64,000 nucleotides of DNA from MFD04716-140 sp963703125 (GTDB lineage Bacteria > Bacteroidota > Bacteroidia > Flavobacteriales > Flavobacteriaceae), in NCBI GenBank assembly GCA_963703125.1, contig OY969790.1:2232001-2296000 (forward strand), written 5' to 3'. Shown piece after piece: positions 60,270 through 64,000 of the stretch (within the stretch, counting starts at the first letter, position 1; each line of letters opens with the position of its first letter). Under the pieces are notes generated by a model that made no database searches, was not told where the DNA came from, and worked only from the letters and a program-made list of their open reading frames with translations. A program made the position numbers and the translations under genes.

Positions 60270-62512
60270 ATGAAGCATCTATTTTTAATTCTATTCATGG
60301 CCCCATACTTGGTCTTTTCGCAAGAAAAGAACAGTGTCGAGGGAATGATAATGGAAGCAAATTCCGCCAACAAGCACATGGGGCTCCCTGGGGCGAATGT
60401 CTACTGGATGGATTCCCAAATAGGGACCATCACCAATGAGGAAGGATTATTTAGTATTCCATACTCAAAGGAACATAATAAGCTGATAATAAGTTACGTA
60501 GGTTTTCAATCGGACACGCTTACGGTAAGTGAACCTAAAATGGTTCATCATTCATTGAAACCTTCAAATGAGTTGGATGAGGTCATCGTCGAGAAAAAAA
60601 GAGATGCCGTTCAAAAGACTTTTTTTAGTGCCCAAAATATCGTGACGGTAAATAGTGCCGAATTATTGAAGGCGGCCTGCTGCAACCTTTCGGAAAGTTT
60701 TGAAACCAACCCGGCCATTGATGTGAATTTTTCGGATGCGCTAACGGGAACAAAACAGATACAGATGCTAGGTCTTACGAGTCCGTACCTGCTGATCACC
60801 CAAGAGAACATCCCAATGGTCAGGGGGGCTTCACAGGCCTACGGACTTACATTTACCCCAGGTACTTGGGTAGAGAGCATACAGATTACCAAAGGAGCCG
60901 GACCGTGGTCAACGGGTATGAAAGTATTTCAGGTCATATAAATACAGAGCTTGTTAAGCCATTGACCGATAATACCATTTTTGTAAACGGATATGGCAAT
61001 TTGAATGGCCGTTTGGAACTAAATACGCATTTCAATCAAAAATTGAGCGACAAATTGAGCATGGGCCTATACATCCATGGGAATAAAAGGAATCAAAAGG
61101 AGGATGGCAATGATGATGGGTTCTTAGATGCGCCTCTGGCCAATCAGATCAATGTGATGAACAGATGGCAATATCAAAACCCAGAAACAGGATGGGTGAG
61201 CTTTGTTAATTTCCGGTTTTTAAATGACGAAAAACAGGTAGGGCAGATTGACTTTAATCCGGATGCGGATAAGTTTACGACCAATGCCTGGGGAAGTGAA
61301 ATCAATACTAGAAGATTTGATTCTTCCATAAAACTGGGGTATGTATTTCCGGAGCTACCTTTTCAAAGTTTTGGCTTTCAGGCTTCATACAGCAAACACA
61401 ACCAAGATTCGTACTATGGTTTTAACCAGTATAATATTGGTCATGAAAGCATCTATTCCAATCTTATTTTTAATTCGATTATAGGAAATACACAGAATAA
61501 ATTTAAAACAGGTTTGGCAATGGCCTATGATGGTTATGAAGAAATGGCAAATGCCCAAAATTTTGATAGAAGTGATAGTTCTGTGGGTGCTTTCTTTGAA
61601 TTTAGCTATGATGACCTTGAAAAGGTGAATTTAACCGCCGGTGTGCGGATTGATGATCATAACCGTCTGGGAACGTTTGTTACACCGAGATTGCATATTC
61701 GCTATACGCCGTGGGAAAAAGCCAGCCTTAGGGGGTCTTTTGGTCGCGGAAAAAGGGCGGCCAATATTTTTGCCGAAAATCAACAGCTGTTCGGATCTTC
61801 TCGAAGAATAAATATTTTAGATATCAACGGTCCTATATATGGGCTGGATCCAGAGGACGCCTGGAATTATGGACTTAGCTTTCTCCAAGGTTTTGTTTTC
61901 TTGGAGAGACCGGGTACTATTTCATTGGACTTTTACCGTACCGATTTCAAAAATCAAATTGTTGTGGATTGGGAAAACCCTCAGGAAGTATCGTTCTCAA
62001 ATTTGGACGGAAAGAGTTTCGCAAATAGTTTTCAATTAGAAGTGAACCATGAAATTTTGCCAAGGTTGGAAGTACGAACGGCCTATAAATTTTATGATGT
62101 ACAGACCGATTTTCAAACGGGACTTTTGCAAAAACCACTACAAGCGAAACACCGCTTTTTTGCCAATTTGGGATACAACACCCAATTAAAGGAAAATGGT
62201 GCCCAGTGGAAATTTGATTATACTTTGCATACACTTGGAGAGCAAAGGTTGCCGTCTACGCTATCCAACCCTGAAGAATTTAGACTACCGGAAAATTCTG
62301 AACCCTATAGCTTAATGAATGCCCAGATTACCAAAGTTTTTTCCAAATCTTTTGAAGTTTATGCGGGTGGGGAGAATTTGACTAATTTTAAACAAGAGAA
62401 TCCGGTCTTGGGCTCAGAAGATCCATTTGGCCCATATTTTGATACCAGCATCGTTTATGCACCCATTATGGGAAGAATGTTCTATGCCGGTTTTAGATAT
62501 AAATTACTTTAA
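60270..62512 (+). pseudogene. TonB-dependent receptor with carboxypeptidase-like domain, split by a one-base frameshift
   Basis: An outer-membrane receptor of about 747 residues after repair. The first frame has a signal peptide (LFLILFMAPYLVFSQ), a CarboxypepD_reg domain (LPGANVYWMDSQIGTITNEEG) and the plug with ACCNLSESFETNPA and ESIQITKGAG; the second has the barrel ending FRYKLL. The frames join at GAG-TVVNGYES: GCCGGACCGTGG should be GCCGGGACCGTGG, one G short at about 60900-60902. It probably imports a metal complex for the island. It may be an assembly error. Confidence 0.85.
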
Positions 62513-62564
62513 AATGAATTCAGGGCATGATAAGGCCATTGTTAATTAAATAAAAATGTTTCAA

Positions 62565-62921
62565 ATGAAAAAAATAGTTTTAGGATTTGCCGCTTTGCTT
62601 TTCTCTGCGGTAGTTTTTTCCCAAGAGAAGAATAAGAAAATGACCTTTGAAGTTGATGGTAAATGCGATATGTGTAAAATGAGAATTGAAAAGGCAGCCT
62701 TGGGTGTAGCTGGTGTGAAATATGCCCTGTGGGACATACCTTCACATCAATTGTCATTAATCATTGATGAACGCAAAACAGACCCCATGAAAATTAAAAC
62801 GGCTTTGGTCACGGTGGGCCATGATACAAAAGAATTGAAGGCTACGGAAGAAGCCTATAACAGTGTACATCCTTGTTGCCGATATAGGGAGGACAACACC
62901 AATGATAGCGGGACACACTAA
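62565..62921 (+). CDS. Exported heavy-metal-associated domain protein
   Basis: A 118-residue exported protein (signal peptide FAALLFSAVVFSQ). The HMA-like domain has GKCDMCKMRIEKAALGV (CxxC) and a C-terminal CCRYRE. An upstream ATG at 62556 adds three residues and is also possible. It is the last gene of the metal island, 52 bases after the receptor. It is probably a periplasmic metal chaperone. Confidence 0.82.
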   Translation: MKKIVLGFAALLFSAVVFSQEKNKKMTFEVDGKCDMCKMRIEKAALGVAGVKYALWDIPSHQLSLIIDERKTDPMKIKTALVTVGHDTKELKATEEAYNSVHPCCRYREDNTNDSGTH

Positions 62922-63079
62922 AAGTCAAAATTCAGCGTTATTCTGAAAATAAGTGCTATGTTTTGCTTTGTGGGCATAGTTACATTGGGTAGGGTTCATT
63001 TCAAAAAGGATTATGGATACGTGCCCTGATCAACACAAGAAAAAAAACATCTAATATTGAAATTTTAATTGTTTCAATC

Positions 63080-63172
63080 ATGGCAACAGCAAAAAAAGCG
63101 GCCCCTAAAGCCGCAGCCAAAAAAGCAGCTCCCAAGGCAGCTGCCAAAAAGGCTCCAGCAAAGAAGAAGTAA
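63080..63172 (+). CDS. 30-residue histone-H1-like peptide
   Basis: A 30-residue ORF, MATAKKAAPKAAAKKAAPKA and then AKKAPAKKK, made of Lys, Ala and Pro only after the start. It resembles the C-terminal tail of histone H1 and small bacterial H1-like proteins. It is followed by a strong terminator, and the repeats of AAPKAAAKK indicate selection for composition. It probably binds DNA or RNA. It is too short for normal gene finders. Confidence 0.7.
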   Translation: MATAKKAAPKAAAKKAAPKAAAKKAPAKKK

Positions 63173-63206
63173 TTTATTGGGGTTTATACAATAAACCTTG
63201 AACTCA

Positions 63207-63235
63207 AAAAAAACCACCCGATGAGGGTGGTTTTT
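63207..63235. terminator. Bidirectional terminator
   Basis: AAAACCACCC / GGGTGGTTTT with a GATGA loop, flanked by A-run and T-run, lies between the small basic peptide gene and the convergent plug-domain gene. Confidence 0.85.
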
Positions 63236-64000
63236 AGTTTAAACTAAGGATCTTTATCTCCGAGACCAAAGTGCCGTCCTCGGCCATGCCCTCAATGAAA
63301 AGTTTCACGTTTTTAAGACCGTAGTCTGGAAAGTTCATTTCGCCAGTGCCATTGGTCCCTATTTTTAAAGATGGCTCCCAATGTACCGTGCCATACTCCA
63401 AATAGTCTTCATTGTTATAGGAAGAGAACTTCGGGTTGTAGTATTGTCTGGGTCTGCTAAAGCCTTCAGTGGCAAGTACTTTGGCAACCTGTGCAACTTC
63501 CTCTTGCACCATCCCTGAGCCATATTTACTATCAATATAAATTGTACCACCAAGACTACCGTCAAGGCCTGATAGATGTTCATAATAAACTTCATCAATC
63601 ATATTCGTAGGGGTCATAAAAAATTGAAATGGTAATTGTTCCAAAATGTTAATGTCCCTATTTATATTGAAGACAACAGAACCGTCAAAATAGACAACTG
63701 GAGGCGGTACATTTGATTTTGCCAAGAGTACTTTTTTACCATTTACATCGGTGGTAATTCTAAACCCTAGCCTTCGAAGCAAATCTTCCAATTGAGGACT
63801 TTTGGTAACCTCATCTTTGGTTATTTTTTTTCCTTCCATTCCAACCGTGGGACCGTGGGTCCTTTTTAATGTATTCTCGATCTTTTTCTCGGTTACGGTC
63901 ACATTGTCTAATGCGATGGTATTGTCCTCGACAATGTCCCTTAGCGCTATGGACTTTTCCGAAACATTATCCGATAGTCCCAGGAGTTCCATGGATTTTA
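63234..64000 (-). CDS. C-terminal part of a plug-domain (TonB-receptor-like) protein, cut by the window edge
   Basis: The frame is open to the right edge, with no in-frame stop upstream, so the gene is partial (252 residues seen from the first Met). It contains VTVTEKKIENTLKRTHGP, a plug-like TKDEVTKSPQLEDLLRRL and VYFDGSVVFN, then FSRPRQYYNPKFSSYNNEDY and VKLFIEGMAEDGTLVSE. It resembles the C terminus of Bacteroidota proteins with a carboxypeptidase-like/TonB-plug arrangement and no barrel. The N-terminal part is beyond the window. Confidence 0.7.
   Translation of the reverse strand, partial: KSMELLGLSDNVSEKSIALRDIVEDNTIALDNVTVTEKKIENTLKRTHGPTVGMEGKKITKDEVTKSPQLEDLLRRLGFRITTDVNGKKVLLAKSNVPPPVVYFDGSVVFNINRDINILEQLPFQFFMTPTNMIDEVYYEHLSGLDGSLGGTIYIDSKYGSGMVQEEVAQVAKVLATEGFSRPRQYYNPKFSSYNNEDYLEYGTVHWEPSLKIGTNGTGEMNFPDYGLKNVKLFIEGMAEDGTLVSEIKILSLN

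Overview
The window looks like chromosomal DNA of a marine-type Bacteroidota, most likely a member of Flavobacteriaceae. The gene families point there: a GYDIA-type GHMP kinase beside a class II HMG-CoA reductase, an HYC_CC_PP protein with a TonB-dependent receptor, a GNAT-argG-argC-proC-argD arginine cluster, an arsenosugar-type cluster, and a coaX/OMP/TPR/lptC/CNNM/PpiD block. Base composition is AT-rich, Shine-Dalgarno sequences are mostly absent, and several upstream regions carry the Bacteroidota -7 box TAnnTTTG. There is no prophage, insertion sequence, CRISPR array or rRNA; one tRNA (Phe) is present.

Layout. 1-5.2 kb: arginine operon on the minus strand with a short leader ORF ending Arg-Arg-Arg-Pro-stop and attenuator-like RNA pairings. 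5.2-9.3 kb: glycosyltransferases (GT-C type, cellulose-synthase-like GT2, DPM-like GT2) and a MORN-repeat protein. 9.3-12.3 kb: a membrane polyferredoxin plus an FAD/NAD oxidoreductase. 12.4-19.2 kb (+): two outer-membrane barrels around a GyrI-like and a DUF547 protein, a GH113-like lipoprotein, a BamA-like barrel and an N-acetylmuramoyl-L-alanine amidase. 19.1-22.9 kb (-): arsenosugar-type cluster (two glycosyltransferases, ArsM-like methyltransferase, purine nucleoside phosphorylase, rhodanese) with no radical SAM ArsS. 23-26.9 kb: a frameshifted GH32 fructosidase, an ADP-ribosylglycohydrolase lipoprotein and an MtnK-like kinase. 27-35 kb: tRNA-Phe, coaX and an envelope-biogenesis operon. 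35-41 kb: mevalonate-pathway genes, then a dipeptidyl peptidase and a POT peptide transporter. 41-46 kb: comEC, NlpC/P60, lpxB and surE. 46-50 kb: a Prc protease, then msrB-msrA with a broken small third gene. 50-58.8 kb: an endonuclease, the rodA-mrdA-mreD-mreC-mreB cell-shape operon, purH and a free-methionine-sulfoxide reductase. 59-63 kb: a metal-handling island (HYC_CC_PP, HMA-MauE fusion, frameshifted TonB receptor, HMA protein), a 30-residue histone-like peptide, and the 3' part of a plug-domain protein that runs off the window.

Two results stand out. First, the unannotated arginine leader peptide and its mutually exclusive hairpins upstream of the arginine operon. Second, four reading frames (GH32, the TIGR04283-type glycosyltransferase, the TonB receptor and the ORF after msrA) are each restored by adding a single G or C, which suggests systematic undercalled G/C runs in the assembly rather than four independent pseudogenes. 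All family names are from motif recognition by eye; no database search was run.
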